Notes: generated by a model not told the origin, from the letters alone. DNA of 64,000 nucleotides from Streptomyces sp. NK15101 (GCF_020400725.1 NZ_JAINVG010000014.1:57208-121207), one strand, 5' to 3'; positions 19,935 to 29,579 are shown, numbered from the stretch's first letter. Program-made: numbers and translations.

Positions 19935-21350
19935 ATGGACGACCAGACACCGCGCCCCCCGAGCCGCCGCACGGTCCTCAGAACCACCGCGGGGGTGGCC
20001 GGGGCCGGGCTCGGCATCGCCGCGGCGGGCGGGCAGACCGCCCGGGCCGCCACCGGAGCCGTCCCCGCCGCCCGGCCGGAGGCCGCGGCCGTGCCGCGGC
20101 GCCGGGGCGCGACCATGGCCGGGGTCCCGTTCGAGGGCCGCTCGACGGTCCGGATCGGCCTCGTCGGGCTCGGCAACCGCGGCGCCGCCATGATCGGCAA
20201 CTTCCTCGCCCTGCCCTGGGTCCAGGTGGTCGCCGTCTGCGACCCGGTGCGCGAGAAGGCCGAGCGGGCCGCCGCGGCCGTCGTCGCCGCCGGCCGGCCC
20301 GCCCCCGCCCTGTACACCCGCGACGGGGAGGACTACGAGAACCTCTGCACCCGCACGGACGTCGACTTCGTGTACGTGGCGACCCCCTGGGAGACCCACT
20401 TCGCGATCGCCCGGTCGGCGATGCTGGGCGGCAAGCACGTCGGCGTGGAGTGTCCGGTCGCGATGGAGCTCGCCGAGCTGTGGGAGCTGGTCGACCTGTC
20501 GGAGCAGACCCGCCGCCACTGCATGCAGATGGAGAACTGCTGCTACGGGCGGAACGAGATGCGGGTGCTGCGGATGGCGCACGCGGGGAAGTTCGGGGAG
20601 CTGCTGCACGGCGCGGGGGCGTACAACCACGACCTGCGCGAGCTGCTGTTCTCGCCGACGTACTACGAGGGGCCCTGGCGCCGGCTGTGGCACACGCGGC
20701 TGCGCGGGGACCTCTACCCGAACCACGGCTTCGGGCCGGTGGCCAACTACATGGACGTCAACCGGGGCGACCGGGCGCTGAGCATCAGCAGCTTCGGCAC
20801 CCCGGCGCTCGGCCTCGCCGAGTACCGCGCGGCGCACGTGCCGGCCGGGGACCCGAGCCGGAAGGAGACGTACGTCGGGAGCGACCGGACGGTCAGCGTG
20901 GTCCGGACGGCCAGGGGCCGGCTGATCCGCCTGGAGCACGACGTCTCCACCCCGCACCCGTACAGCAGGATCAACAGCCTCGGCGGCACGCGGGGGGTCT
21001 TCGAGGACTACCCGGCCCGGATCTACCTGGAGCCGGACCACAAGGACGACCAGTGGGGCGACTTCTCGGCGTACGCGGCCGAGTTCGACCACTGGCTGTG
21101 GAAGGAGCACGCGAACCCGCCGGGCGCCCACGGGGGCATGGACTACATCATGGTCCACCGCCTGATGCAGTGCCTCCGGCTGGGGCTTCCGCCGGACTTC
21201 GACGTGTACGACGCCGCCACCTGGACGGCTCCGGTGCCGCTGAGCCACGCCTCGATCAAGGCGGACGGCGCGCCGCAGGAGATCCCCGACTTCACCCGCG
21301 GCGAGTGGCGCAGGGCCCGTTCGGGCGTGGACTCGGCGAAGCCGGTCTGA
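19935..21350 (+). CDS. Tat-exported Gfo/Idh/MocA protein, glycoside hydrolase family 109-like
   Basis: Start ATG 19935 with GGGAGG upstream; 471 residues. The N-terminus has a twin-arginine signal ([16 protein letters not shown], then an Ala-rich h-region). The NAD-binding Rossmann motif [13 protein letters not shown] lies near residue 75, and [20 protein letters not shown] plus ECPVAME give the dinucleotide pocket. The segment [15 protein letters not shown] and [13 protein letters not shown] strongly resemble GH109 alpha-N-acetylgalactosaminidases, which use NAD as a catalytic cofactor and are Tat-exported because NAD is loaded before export. It would release terminal GalNAc from glycans outside the cell. 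It converges on a PNGase A-like gene. Confidence 0.85.
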   Translation: MDDQTPRPPSRRTVLRTTAGVAGAGLGIAAAGGQTARAATGAVPAARPEAAAVPRRRGATMAGVPFEGRSTVRIGLVGLGNRGAAMIGNFLALPWVQVVAVCDPVREKAERAAAAVVAAGRPAPALYTRDGEDYENLCTRTDVDFVYVATPWETHFAIARSAMLGGKHVGVECPVAMELAELWELVDLSEQTRRHCMQMENCCYGRNEMRVLRMAHAGKFGELLHGAGAYNHDLRELLFSPTYYEGPWRRLWHTRLRGDLYPNHGFGPVANYMDVNRGDRALSISSFGTPALGLAEYRAAHVPAGDPSRKETYVGSDRTVSVVRTARGRLIRLEHDVSTPHPYSRINSLGGTRGVFEDYPARIYLEPDHKDDQWGDFSAYAAEFDHWLWKEHANPPGAHGGMDYIMVHRLMQCLRLGLPPDFDVYDAATWTAPVPLSHASIKADGAPQEIPDFTRGEWRRARSGVDSAKPV

Positions 21351-21361
21351 CCCCGGACGGG

Positions 21362-21398
21362 CGGTGCCCGGCCCCGGAGCCTCCGGGGCCGGGCACCG
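21362..21398. terminator. Bidirectional hairpin between convergent glycan genes
   Basis: A perfect 17-bp inverted repeat (21362-21378 with 21382-21398, arms starting CGGTGCCCGGCC) with a 3-base loop lies in the 54-base gap between the GH109-like and PNGase A-like stops. Terminates both. Confidence 0.85.
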
Positions 21399-21404
21399 TC
21401 GTGT

Positions 21405-23018
21405 TCAGCAGCGCCGCAGGTCCTCGGTGACCGTGCCCTGGACGGACGTCAGGCTCCGGTCGTAGCAGCCCTCGGAGCCGTACAGGCGGTAGCGCTCGGT
21501 GCTGGTGCCGACCGCGTGCCGCTGGTCGCGGGGGACGCCGAGGACGAAGGAGGCGTCGCCGGTGTACGTGTCGTCCAGGCGCGACCAGGACAGCCGCCTG
21601 CCGTCGCGGACGACGTCGACAGCGGCGCGGTCGCCGACGGTGAGGACGGTCCGCAGCCGGTTCGCGCCGTCGACGGAGATCTCGCCGTCCATGGTGTACG
21701 CGCGCCGGGTGTGGGTCGCGGTCCGGCCGACGGTCACGGTCTCGTCGTCCGTCCAGCGGGCGGTCAGCGCGTCCGGGTTCTCGTCGGCGCCCCAGCGGTG
21801 CGTGGAGCGGTGGTCGACGGTGCGGGTGACGGTCGTCGTGACGCGGCCGTGCGAGGTGTTCAGGTGCCCGGCGACGGTGAGCGTGTCGCCGCCCGTGGTC
21901 TCCAGGACGTCCGGCGAACCGGCCGTGTACACGGCGGAGTTGCGCGGGGTGCCGAACTCGTGCCGGTCCAGGGCGCCGGTGACGACCTCGCTGCCCTCGT
22001 CCTGCCAGAGGAGCACGTTGGCGGGGACGCTCCAGCCGGACTGTCCGGTGGGGACGCCGGCGACGGAGACCTCGACGCGATGGGCCGCGCCGTCGTTGAG
22101 CAGGGCCGCGAAGGGCGTGAGGTCGTAGACGACCGGCTGCACGTCGAAGGCGCGCGGCGCGGGCGTCACGTACCAGAGGAAGGGGTTGGACCAGCCGCCG
22201 GTCCACACGTGCGGGAAGGGGGCCGCTATGCCGGCGAGCTTCCCGTCGACGGAGATCCGCACCTCCCGGTAAGGGCCGTCGGTGGCCTTGCAGGAGTAGG
22301 GGGCGGCGTCGGGGACGGTGAGGTACCAGAACTCCTCGCAGCCGCCGCCGGAGCCGGTGGCGTACACCTCGGCGAGGACGCGCTCGGTGTTGCGCGGGGT
22401 GGTGAGGGTGGCGCCGGTGAGCGGGACGACCCGGTCGGGGGTGCCCGCGGCGGGCTTCACGCGGCCCTCGGCGGTGTGGAAGGTGAGGGTCACGCGGACG
22501 TCGATGACACCGGTGTACGTCTCGTTGACGACGTTGCCGATGAGCATCTCGACGGGCTGCGGGCGGCTGAGCGTGTCGCGGTAGCGGGTGACGTCCTTCT
22601 CGACGGACCAGGCGATGCCGTCGGGAGAGGGCTCGGGGGTGGAGGTGCGGAAGAGCTCGACGCCGCCGAGGGTGAGGTGGCCGAGGCGGTCGTACTGGCG
22701 GCCCTTGACCTGCCCGTCGAGGCGCAGGACGACCTTGTTCCAGCGGGCGTCCGTGCCGCACTCCTTCGGCGGGGTGTAGTTCCCGCGGTACGGGGTGAAG
22801 TCGCGGAACCGGGCGGCGGCGAGGGTGACCTCGCAGGTGCGGGTGCCGGGGGTGGCGACGGGCGGGGCGGCGGTGACCGGGTCGTGCCAGTCGGTGGTGA
22901 ACTCGGCCGGGGGCGTAGGGCCGTTCGGACCCTCGGCCGCGGCCGGGTGGGCGGTGAACAGCGCGCCGGCGGCGAGCACCAGACCGCCGACCACGCTCGT
23001 GATCTTGAGTGATCTCAT
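21405..23018 (-). CDS. Secreted peptide-N4-(N-acetyl-beta-glucosaminyl)asparagine amidase A-like protein (PNGase A)
   Basis: 537 residues starting at ATG 23018. The Sec signal peptide MRSLKITSVVGGLVLAAGAL ends at AHPAAA. The body matches the PNGase A family seen in plants, fungi and some actinobacteria: an early CEVTL and RGNYTPPKECG region, WNKVVLRLDGQVKGRQYDRL, VELFRTSTPEP, and later a Cys-rich CEEFWYLTVPD segment. PNGase A cleaves the whole N-glycan from asparagine, including core alpha-1,3-fucosylated plant glycans. Secretion suits scavenging of plant or fungal glycoproteins. The last Cys pair (CYDRSLTSV near the end) may form a disulfide. Catalytic residues are not well enough known to check. 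Confidence 0.85.
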   Translation of the reverse strand: MRSLKITSVVGGLVLAAGALFTAHPAAAEGPNGPTPPAEFTTDWHDPVTAAPPVATPGTRTCEVTLAAARFRDFTPYRGNYTPPKECGTDARWNKVVLRLDGQVKGRQYDRLGHLTLGGVELFRTSTPEPSPDGIAWSVEKDVTRYRDTLSRPQPVEMLIGNVVNETYTGVIDVRVTLTFHTAEGRVKPAAGTPDRVVPLTGATLTTPRNTERVLAEVYATGSGGGCEEFWYLTVPDAAPYSCKATDGPYREVRISVDGKLAGIAAPFPHVWTGGWSNPFLWYVTPAPRAFDVQPVVYDLTPFAALLNDGAAHRVEVSVAGVPTGQSGWSVPANVLLWQDEGSEVVTGALDRHEFGTPRNSAVYTAGSPDVLETTGGDTLTVAGHLNTSHGRVTTTVTRTVDHRSTHRWGADENPDALTARWTDDETVTVGRTATHTRRAYTMDGEISVDGANRLRTVLTVGDRAAVDVVRDGRRLSWSRLDDTYTGDASFVLGVPRDQRHAVGTSTERYRLYGSEGCYDRSLTSVQGTVTEDLRRC

Positions 23019-23133
23019 GGGGCGGAAGTGAAGCGTGGTCCCGCGTCGCGGTCCAGAGGACGATGAGCGGACATGGCGCGATCTGTTCCCGGATGGGAGA
23101 GAAGGCGACCGTCCCGCGGTGCCGGACCGACGG

Positions 23134-23988
23134 TCAGGGCCGGTCGGCGGGCGGCGACGGGGCGCGGAGTCCCGCCAGGTCCGCGCCGCGGCGCGGCAGG
23201 TGCATCCAGCCCTCGACCGCGGCCGCGGCCCGCTCCTCGTCGGTCCGCGGCGGATCGGTGAGTCCCAGGGCGGCGGCCCGGGCGACGACGGCGGAGACGA
23301 AGGCGTCCAGGTCGTGGTCGCTGCGGAGGCAACGCTCCCGGACGGGCGTGGGCAGGCCGAGGCCCAGGCCGTCCTCGAGAGCCGGAACGATCACGGCCCG
23401 GGCGGGCCCGCCGTCCTTCCCCTTGTACGTCCCGGCCTGCGCGAGCCCCCACTGGAGCAGGGCGTAGGCGGGATAGACCTCCAGGACCGGGCCCGAGCCG
23501 TCCCGGGGCAGGGCCGGGCCCCCGTCCGCGAGCCGTTCCATGAGGTCGGCGGCCCGCAGCGCCACGGCGCCCAGCTTGTCCGTCGACACCGACAGGGGCC
23601 GCTGCCTGCCCGCCCCGGTGCGCTTCCAGGCCACGTCGTCGGTGAGGCGATGGGTGAACCTGTTCCCCAGGCCGGAGCCGTGCTCGGACCTCGGGTAGCG
23701 GTCCCTGGCGGGCAGCGCGGCACCCGACTGGTGCGCGCCGAGCAGGGTCGCGAAGGCGATGGGCCAGCCCAGCGGGGCGTCGAGTCCGGTCCGGTCGGCG
23801 GAGCGCACCGCGGCGAGCAGGTCCTCGTCGCTCCTCGCGGGAAGGAACTCGACCCGGGGTTCGCCGGACCAGGTCACGCGGCACACGCCGGTCGTGCCCG
23901 TGTGGCCGGCGAGATCGACTCCCACCGTGACCATGGGGCCGTCGCCGGCGGCCGTCGGCCCGCCCGTCACCGTCTCCACCGATGTCAC
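23134..23988 (-). CDS. DUF429 domain protein (predicted RNase H-like fold)
   Basis: 284 residues from 23988; an internal start (MVTVGVDLAGH) could give about 266. The fold opens with VTVGVDLAGHTGTTGVCRV, where the Asp and nearby Gly/Thr resemble the first strand of RNase H/Holliday-resolvase-like nucleases, and continues with LDAPLGWPIAFA, PRSEHGSGLGNRFTHRLTDD and VLEVYPAYALLQWG, which identify DUF429. The biochemical role is unproven. It stands alone between the PNGase A-like gene and a membrane hydrolase on the same strand. Confidence 0.8.
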   Translation of the reverse strand: MTSVETVTGGPTAAGDGPMVTVGVDLAGHTGTTGVCRVTWSGEPRVEFLPARSDEDLLAAVRSADRTGLDAPLGWPIAFATLLGAHQSGAALPARDRYPRSEHGSGLGNRFTHRLTDDVAWKRTGAGRQRPLSVSTDKLGAVALRAADLMERLADGGPALPRDGSGPVLEVYPAYALLQWGLAQAGTYKGKDGGPARAVIVPALEDGLGLGLPTPVRERCLRSDHDLDAFVSAVVARAAALGLTDPPRTDEERAAAAVEGWMHLPRRGADLAGLRAPSPPADRP

Positions 23989-24048
23989 TCCCCCACGCGC
24001 GCCGGAAGACCGGGGCCTGTCCGGCCATGGTCCGCCGTCCGACAGGAC

Positions 24049-24840
24049 CTAGAGGAAACCGAGCGCCGAGGCTCCGCCGACGCCGCCCAGGACCATGAAG
24101 GCGGGCATCAGGACCTTGAGCTCGACCCAGCTGCCGGCGCGGAAGCGCATGCCCTTGGGCGGGCCGATCGGGTACCAGCGCTTGCGGCCGACGGGGATGG
24201 GCCACAGGATCGGGCAGCCGGACACGGTCAGGGCGTCGCCGATGTCGTGCACGAGGGCGCCGAGGACGATGGGCAGGCCCAGCCACAGGTACTCCTGGCC
24301 GGGGCCGGTGAAGAACCAGTCCGAGCCGTTGCCGGGCTGGTCGAGGACGCCCGCGAGGATCCAGGCGCCGGCGGCGCCGAGCAGCCAGACCAGGACGTCG
24401 CTGGACATCCGGGCGGCCCGCCACAGCAGGCCTTCCACGGCGAGGACCAGGTGCACGAAGAGGATCGCGAGGACGGCCCAGCGGCCCCCGGTGACCGCCG
24501 CGACGGAGGCCCCGGCGCCGATCAGGACCGCCCAGAGCCAGGTGTGGGTCAGGGTCCGGTGCCCGCCGGACCTGCGGGGGTCGGAGGAGGAGCGGGTCGC
24601 CTTGTAGACGGCGTACGACAGCTTGTCGACGATCTCGCAGAGGCCCCGGGAGACCGGCCCGAAGGCGCGGGAGATGGTCGCCGACTTGTGGTCGAGGTCG
24701 GGGGCGAGGGCCGCGCCCGCGCAGATGAGCGCGCCGGCGACGAGGACGGGCCAGGGCATCGGGTGGTCGAAGGCGGCCGCGGCCGCTCCGACGCCCAGCC
24801 AGGCCGCCGCTCCGGACAGCGAGTGCGCCGGTCCCATCAT
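24049..24840 (-). CDS. Membrane-bound metal-dependent hydrolase (YdjM/DUF457 type)
   Basis: 263 residues from one of two adjacent ATG codons at 24840/24837. It starts MMGPAHSLSGAAAWLGVG with His6 or thereabouts, continues AALAPDLDHKSATISRAFGP, then GGHRTLTHTWLW and LGALVHDIGDALT: the spaced His/Asp residues that define the YdjM (LexA-regulated inner membrane hydrolase) family. Four or five membrane helices are visible. In Escherichia coli the relative YdjM belongs to the SOS regulon; no SOS box was recognised here. The reaction is unknown. Confidence 0.82.
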   Translation of the reverse strand: MMGPAHSLSGAAAWLGVGAAAAAFDHPMPWPVLVAGALICAGAALAPDLDHKSATISRAFGPVSRGLCEIVDKLSYAVYKATRSSSDPRRSGGHRTLTHTWLWAVLIGAGASVAAVTGGRWAVLAILFVHLVLAVEGLLWRAARMSSDVLVWLLGAAGAWILAGVLDQPGNGSDWFFTGPGQEYLWLGLPIVLGALVHDIGDALTVSGCPILWPIPVGRKRWYPIGPPKGMRFRAGSWVELKVLMPAFMVLGGVGGASALGFL

Positions 24841-24971
24841 GGTTGGCCCGCCCCGTTTCTCCCCTGCCGGCGCTCAGTTGACGACCGGTCGACGGACGAG
24901 CCTACCGTCCGTGATCAAGGCGGCTGATGGCCGGTTCCCTCATCCGAGCGGAATGCGGGCAAGATGGGGGC

Positions 24972-27485
24972 GTGACCCTTATCGATCAGCTGCCGCCGAC
25001 CGCCGACCCCGACGCCCTCTTCGAGGCCTTCTCCTCCTGGGCCGAGGACCGGGGCATCACGCTCTACCCGGCCCAGGAAGAGGCGCTGATCGAGGTCGTC
25101 TCCGGGGCAAACGTGATCTTGTCCACACCCACCGGATCGGGAAAGTCGCTGGTCGCGGCGGGCGCGCACTTCACCGCGCTCGCGAACGACCAGGTGACCT
25201 TCTACACCGCGCCGATCAAGGCGCTGGTGTCGGAGAAGTTCTTCGACCTGTGCAAGCTCTTCGGCACCGAGAACGTCGGCATGCTGACCGGCGACGCGTC
25301 CGTGAACGCGGACGCGCCGGTGATCTGCTGCACGGCGGAGGTGCTCGCCTCGATCGCGCTGCGGGACGGCAAGTACGCCGACATCGGCCAGGTCGTCATG
25401 GACGAGTTCCACTTCTACGCCGAGCAGGACCGCGGCTGGGCCTGGCAGATCCCCCTGCTCGAACTCCCGCAGGCGCAGTTCGTCCTCATGTCGGCCACGC
25501 TCGGCGACGTGTCGATGTTCGAGAAGGACCTGACCCGGCGGACCGGGCGGCCGACCTCGGTGGTCCGCTCGGCGACCCGGCCGGTGCCGCTGTCGTACGA
25601 GTACCGGCTCACGCCCATCACGGACACCCTGACCGAGCTCCTGGAGACCAAGCAGGCGCCCGTCTACATCGTGCACTTCACACAGGCGCAGGCCGTCGAG
25701 CGCGCACAGTCGCTGATGAGCATCAACATGTGCTCGCGCGAGGAGAAGGACCAGATCGCCGAGCTGATCGGCAACTTCCGCTTCACCACCAAGTTCGGCC
25801 AGAACCTCTCGCGGTACGTGCGCCACGGCATCGGCGTGCACCACGCGGGCATGCTGCCCAAGTACCGGCGGCTCGTGGAGAAGCTGGCCCAGGCGGGCCT
25901 CCTGAAGGTGATCTGCGGGACGGACACCCTCGGCGTCGGCGTGAACGTGCCGATCCGCACGGTGCTCTTCACGGCCCTGACGAAGTACGACGGCAACCGC
26001 GTGCGCACGCTGCGCGCCCGTGAGTTCCACCAGATCGCGGGCCGTGCGGGCCGGGCGGGCTTCGACACGGCCGGTTTCGTGGTGGCGCAGGCCCCCGAGC
26101 ACGTCATCGAGAACGAGAAGGCGCTCGCGAAGGCCGGCGACGACCCGAAGAAGCGCCGCAAGGTGGTCCGCAAGAAGGCGCCCGAGGGCTTCGTCGCCTG
26201 GAGCGACACCACCTTCGAGAAGCTGATCGCGGCCGAGCCGGAGCCGCTGACCTCGCGCTTCAAGGTCACCAACATCATGCTGCTCTCGGTGATCGCCCGG
26301 CCGGGCAACGCCTTCGAGGCGATGCGCAAGCTCCTGGAGGACAACCACGAGCCGCGCAAGGCGCAGCTGCGGCACATCCGCCGGGCCATCGCGATCTACC
26401 GCTCGCTGCTGGACGGCGGTGTGGTGGAGCAGCTGGACGAGCCGGACGCCGAGGGCCGCACGATCCGGCTGACGGTCGACCTCCAGCAGGACTTCGCGCT
26501 CAACCAGCCGCTGTCGACCTTCGCGCTGGCCGCGTTCGACCTGCTGGACCCGGAGTCCCCCTCGTACGCCCTGGACATGGTGTCCGTCGTCGAGTCGACG
26601 CTCGACGACCCGCGCCAGATCCTCGCCGCCATGCAGAACAAGGCGCGCGGGGAGGCCGTCGGGCAGATGAAGGCGGACGGCGTCGAGTACGAGGAGCGGA
26701 TGGAGCGGCTCCAGGACATCTCGTACCCGAAGCCGCTGGAGGAGCTCCTCTGGCACGCGTACAACGTCTACCGGAAGTCGCACCCGTGGGTCGGCGACCA
26801 CCCGGTGTCGCCGAAGTCGGTCATCCGTGACATGTACGAACGGGCGCTGACCTTCACGGAGTTCACCTCCTGGTACGAGCTGGCGCGGACCGAGGGCATC
26901 GTCCTGCGGTACCTGGCGAGCGCGTACAAGGCGCTCGACCACACCATCCCGGACGACCTGAAGACCGAGGACCTGGAGGACCTGATCGCCTGGCTGGGCG
27001 AGATGGTGCGGCAGGTGGACTCCTCGCTGCTCGACGAGTGGGAGCAGCTGGCCAACCCGGAGGTCCAGACGGCCGAGGAGGCCCAGGAGAAGGCCGACCA
27101 GGTCAAGCCGGTCACGTCGAACGCCCGCGCCTTCCGGGTGCTGGTGCGCAACGCCATGTTCCGCCGGGTGGAACTGGCCGCCCTCGACAACGTCGACGCG
27201 CTGGGCGAGCTGGACGCCGAGTCCGGCTGGGACGCGGACGCGTGGGGCGAGGCGATGGACGCGTACTGGGACGAGTACGACGACCTGGGTACGGGTCCGG
27301 ACGCGCGCGGCCCGAAGCTGCTCGCGATCGAGGAGGACGCGGCGCACGGCCTGTGGCGCGTCCGGCAGACGTTCGCCGACCCGAACGGCGACCATGACTG
27401 GGGCATCAGCGCGGAGGTGGATCTCGCCGCCTCCGACGAGGAGGGCCGGGCGGTGGTCCGCGTGACGTCCGTCGGACAGCTGTAG
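24972..27485 (+). CDS. DEAD/DEAH-box (Ski2-like) RNA helicase with C-terminal DUF3516
   Basis: 837 residues if started at GTG 24972 (VTLIDQLPPT); an ATG at 24927 would add 15. Helicase motifs are all present: Q region, motif I STPTGSGKS, motif II MDEFHFY, motif III MSATLGD, motif V TDTLGVGVNVP and motif VI QIAGRAGRAGFD. HHAGMLPKYRRLVEKLAQAGLLKV is typical of Ski2/Mtr4 relatives. The C-terminal half beyond residue 420 corresponds to DUF3516, restricted to actinobacteria, and is rich in acidic helices. It presumably remodels RNA in turnover or ribosome assembly. Followed after 12 bases by tesB. Confidence 0.9.
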   Translation: MTLIDQLPPTADPDALFEAFSSWAEDRGITLYPAQEEALIEVVSGANVILSTPTGSGKSLVAAGAHFTALANDQVTFYTAPIKALVSEKFFDLCKLFGTENVGMLTGDASVNADAPVICCTAEVLASIALRDGKYADIGQVVMDEFHFYAEQDRGWAWQIPLLELPQAQFVLMSATLGDVSMFEKDLTRRTGRPTSVVRSATRPVPLSYEYRLTPITDTLTELLETKQAPVYIVHFTQAQAVERAQSLMSINMCSREEKDQIAELIGNFRFTTKFGQNLSRYVRHGIGVHHAGMLPKYRRLVEKLAQAGLLKVICGTDTLGVGVNVPIRTVLFTALTKYDGNRVRTLRAREFHQIAGRAGRAGFDTAGFVVAQAPEHVIENEKALAKAGDDPKKRRKVVRKKAPEGFVAWSDTTFEKLIAAEPEPLTSRFKVTNIMLLSVIARPGNAFEAMRKLLEDNHEPRKAQLRHIRRAIAIYRSLLDGGVVEQLDEPDAEGRTIRLTVDLQQDFALNQPLSTFALAAFDLLDPESPSYALDMVSVVESTLDDPRQILAAMQNKARGEAVGQMKADGVEYEERMERLQDISYPKPLEELLWHAYNVYRKSHPWVGDHPVSPKSVIRDMYERALTFTEFTSWYELARTEGIVLRYLASAYKALDHTIPDDLKTEDLEDLIAWLGEMVRQVDSSLLDEWEQLANPEVQTAEEAQEKADQVKPVTSNARAFRVLVRNAMFRRVELAALDNVDALGELDAESGWDADAWGEAMDAYWDEYDDLGTGPDARGPKLLAIEEDAAHGLWRVRQTFADPNGDHDWGISAEVDLAASDEEGRAVVRVTSVGQL

Positions 27486-27497
27486 AGGAGACCTGCC

Positions 27498-28361
27498 GTG
27501 ACCAACCCCGCCGAGAGGCTCGTGGACCTGCTCGACCTGGAGCAGATCGAGGTGAACATCTTCCGCGGGCGCAGCCCGCAGGAGTCGCTGCAACGGGTCT
27601 TCGGCGGGCAGGTCGCCGGGCAGGCCCTGGTGGCGGCCGGCCGCACCACGGAGGGCGACCGGCCGGTGCACTCGCTGCACGCCTACTTCCTGCGGCCGGG
27701 CCGGCCCGGGGTGCCGATCGTGTACCAGGTGGAGCGGGTGCGGGACGGCCGGTCGTTCACGACCCGCCGCGTCACCGCGGTCCAGAAGGGGCGGACGATC
27801 TTCAACCTGACGGCCTCCTTCCACCGGCCGGAGGAGGGCGCCTTCGAGCACCAGCTGCCGCCGAGGCACCTGACCGACCCGGAGACCCTGCCGAACCTCG
27901 CGGACGAGATCCGGGAGCATCTGGGCGAGCTGCCGGAGGCCCTGGAGCGGATGGCCCGCCGGCAGCCCTTCGACATCCGGTACGTGGACCGGCTGCGCTG
28001 GACCGCGGAGGAGGTCAAGGACGCGGACCCGCGCAGCGCGGTGTGGATGCGGGCCGTCGGTCCGCTGGGCGACGACCCGCTGGTCCACACGTGCGCCCTC
28101 ACCTACGCCTCGGACATGACGCTCCTGGACGCGGTCCGCATCCCGGTCGAACCCCTCTGGGGCCCGCGCGGCTTCGACATGGCCTCGCTGGACCACGCGA
28201 TGTGGTTCCACCGGCCCTTCCGGGCGGACGAGTGGTTCCTGTACGACCAGGAGTCCCCGGTCGCCACGGGCGGCCGGGGACTCGCGCGGGGCCGGATCTA
28301 CGACCGCGAGGGCAGGCTCCTGGTGTCGGTGGTCCAGGAGGGCCTGTTCAGGAAGCTCTGA
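27498..28361 (+). CDS. tesB: Acyl-CoA thioesterase II
   Basis: 287 residues from GTG 27498 with GAGGAG upstream, probably cotranscribed with the helicase. A double hot-dog TesB protein: RVFGGQVAGQALVAAGRTT and VHSLHAYFLRPG in the N-terminal half, SLDHAMWFHRPFRADEW and GRGLARGRIYDREGRLLVSVVQEG in the second. The family's catalytic Asp (in SLDHAMW) and Gln (in VVQEG) are present. It hydrolyses medium- and long-chain acyl-CoA to free acid and CoA in the cytosol. The length is normal for the family. Confidence 0.93.
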   Translation: MTNPAERLVDLLDLEQIEVNIFRGRSPQESLQRVFGGQVAGQALVAAGRTTEGDRPVHSLHAYFLRPGRPGVPIVYQVERVRDGRSFTTRRVTAVQKGRTIFNLTASFHRPEEGAFEHQLPPRHLTDPETLPNLADEIREHLGELPEALERMARRQPFDIRYVDRLRWTAEEVKDADPRSAVWMRAVGPLGDDPLVHTCALTYASDMTLLDAVRIPVEPLWGPRGFDMASLDHAMWFHRPFRADEWFLYDQESPVATGGRGLARGRIYDREGRLLVSVVQEGLFRKL

Positions 28362-28398
28362 GCCTCGCGGGGCGCAGGGAGCTCCGGCCCTCCACGGG

Positions 28399-29469
28399 TC
28401 ACTCGTACTCGGTGCCGCCCTTGCGGGTGAGGTAGGCCGGGCTGACCGCCTTGGCGATGGCCCGGCCGCCGACGACCGGGCTGTACCGCTCGGTCGCGGG
28501 CCGGATGACGACGCCCTCCCGCAGGTGGGTCTCCCGGCCGGATACGGTCTCCCGGCCGCTCGCGTGCGCGAGGACGGTGTCCAGGTCGTACGGCCCGGAG
28601 TGCAGCCGCGGTACGAGCGGGACCTCGCCGGGCTCCAGGACGTCGGCCGGGTCCAGCCAGCGGACTTCTCCCCCGATCTCGGCGGACACGTCGAAGAGTG
28701 CGTAGCCGACGGTCTCGGAGCGGGCGTCGGCGCCGTAGGAGAGGTCCTGCACCCCCGAGCCGTACACCTCGCCGAAGAGCCCGACCCGCCGTGCTCCGAG
28801 GCGTTTCGCGAGCCGCTCGGCGACGGCGGCGAGCCCGTGGCCGTGGACGGCCCGCCAGTACAGGTTGCGCGGGTCCTCCCGGAGGGCGAGGCCCTTCGCC
28901 CCGAACCCCTTCGAGGAGACCTGGGTGCGCCCCTCCTCCGCGTGGTACGTGAGCAGGCAGGCCGTGCCGTGCAGCTTCTCCGTCAGGACGACGGGCTCGC
29001 CGGGCTCGAACAGGTCCGGATAGCGCTGGAGGTTCTCGATGTCGACCCACGGCAGCAGGTCGGGCGCGGTCTCCACGTCGCCGCTCATCGTCGGCGGTAT
29101 CGGCGGCACCCATTTGGTGATCCCGAGCGCCTGCGCGAAGTCGGTCCCCTCGGCCGCGGCCCGCGCCAGGTCGGTGCCGGCGAGCGCTGCGGGACGGCAG
29201 ACGATCCCCTGCGACAGCTCCCCGCGCAGCCGCACGGCCTTCACCCGGTCCGAGTTCCCTCCGGCGAGCCGCCCGGTCAGCCCCAGCTCGTCGACGAGCG
29301 GGAGGGGCAGCACGGCCTGTTCGGGGATGTACACGGCGGCGTCGCCCGTCCGATAGGCCCCCTTGGCGACGACGGCTCGGTAGAGCCCGACCTGAGCGAG
29401 CTCCAGGGCGTCGGCGTTCGGATGCGGATGGACGGTCAGGACTTCGGCGGTGACGCGCAGGGTGGACAT
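28399..29469 (-). CDS. ATP-dependent RNA ligase, DraRnl (Rnl5)-like
   Basis: 356 residues from ATG 29469. The N-terminal 90 residues look like an OB-fold module (MSTLRVTAEVLTVHPHPNAD, GDAAVYIPEQAVLP), followed by a nucleotidyltransferase domain. The ligase signature is complete: motif I K165-LHG, motif III LFGEVYG with Glu234, motif IV REGVVIRP with Glu318 and motif V AIAKAVS with Lys340. An N-terminal OB module before the adenylation domain is the order described for Deinococcus radiodurans RNA ligase DraRnl, which seals 3'-OH/5'-phosphate RNA ends, rather than T4 Rnl1 or Rnl2. No polynucleotide kinase or 2',3'-phosphatase gene is adjacent. It converges on tesB. Confidence 0.85.
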   Translation of the reverse strand: MSTLRVTAEVLTVHPHPNADALELAQVGLYRAVVAKGAYRTGDAAVYIPEQAVLPLPLVDELGLTGRLAGGNSDRVKAVRLRGELSQGIVCRPAALAGTDLARAAAEGTDFAQALGITKWVPPIPPTMSGDVETAPDLLPWVDIENLQRYPDLFEPGEPVVLTEKLHGTACLLTYHAEEGRTQVSSKGFGAKGLALREDPRNLYWRAVHGHGLAAVAERLAKRLGARRVGLFGEVYGSGVQDLSYGADARSETVGYALFDVSAEIGGEVRWLDPADVLEPGEVPLVPRLHSGPYDLDTVLAHASGRETVSGRETHLREGVVIRPATERYSPVVGGRAIAKAVSPAYLTRKGGTEYE

Positions 29470-29579
29470 GGTTCAGGACTCCAGGTGCTCCGGTTCCGGT
29501 CTCATCGCGGCTCACTGTGGCCGAACCGAATTCCCGTGGGCGATCGATTTGCCGCCTGGTAGCGTCGCCGGATTCGGGC

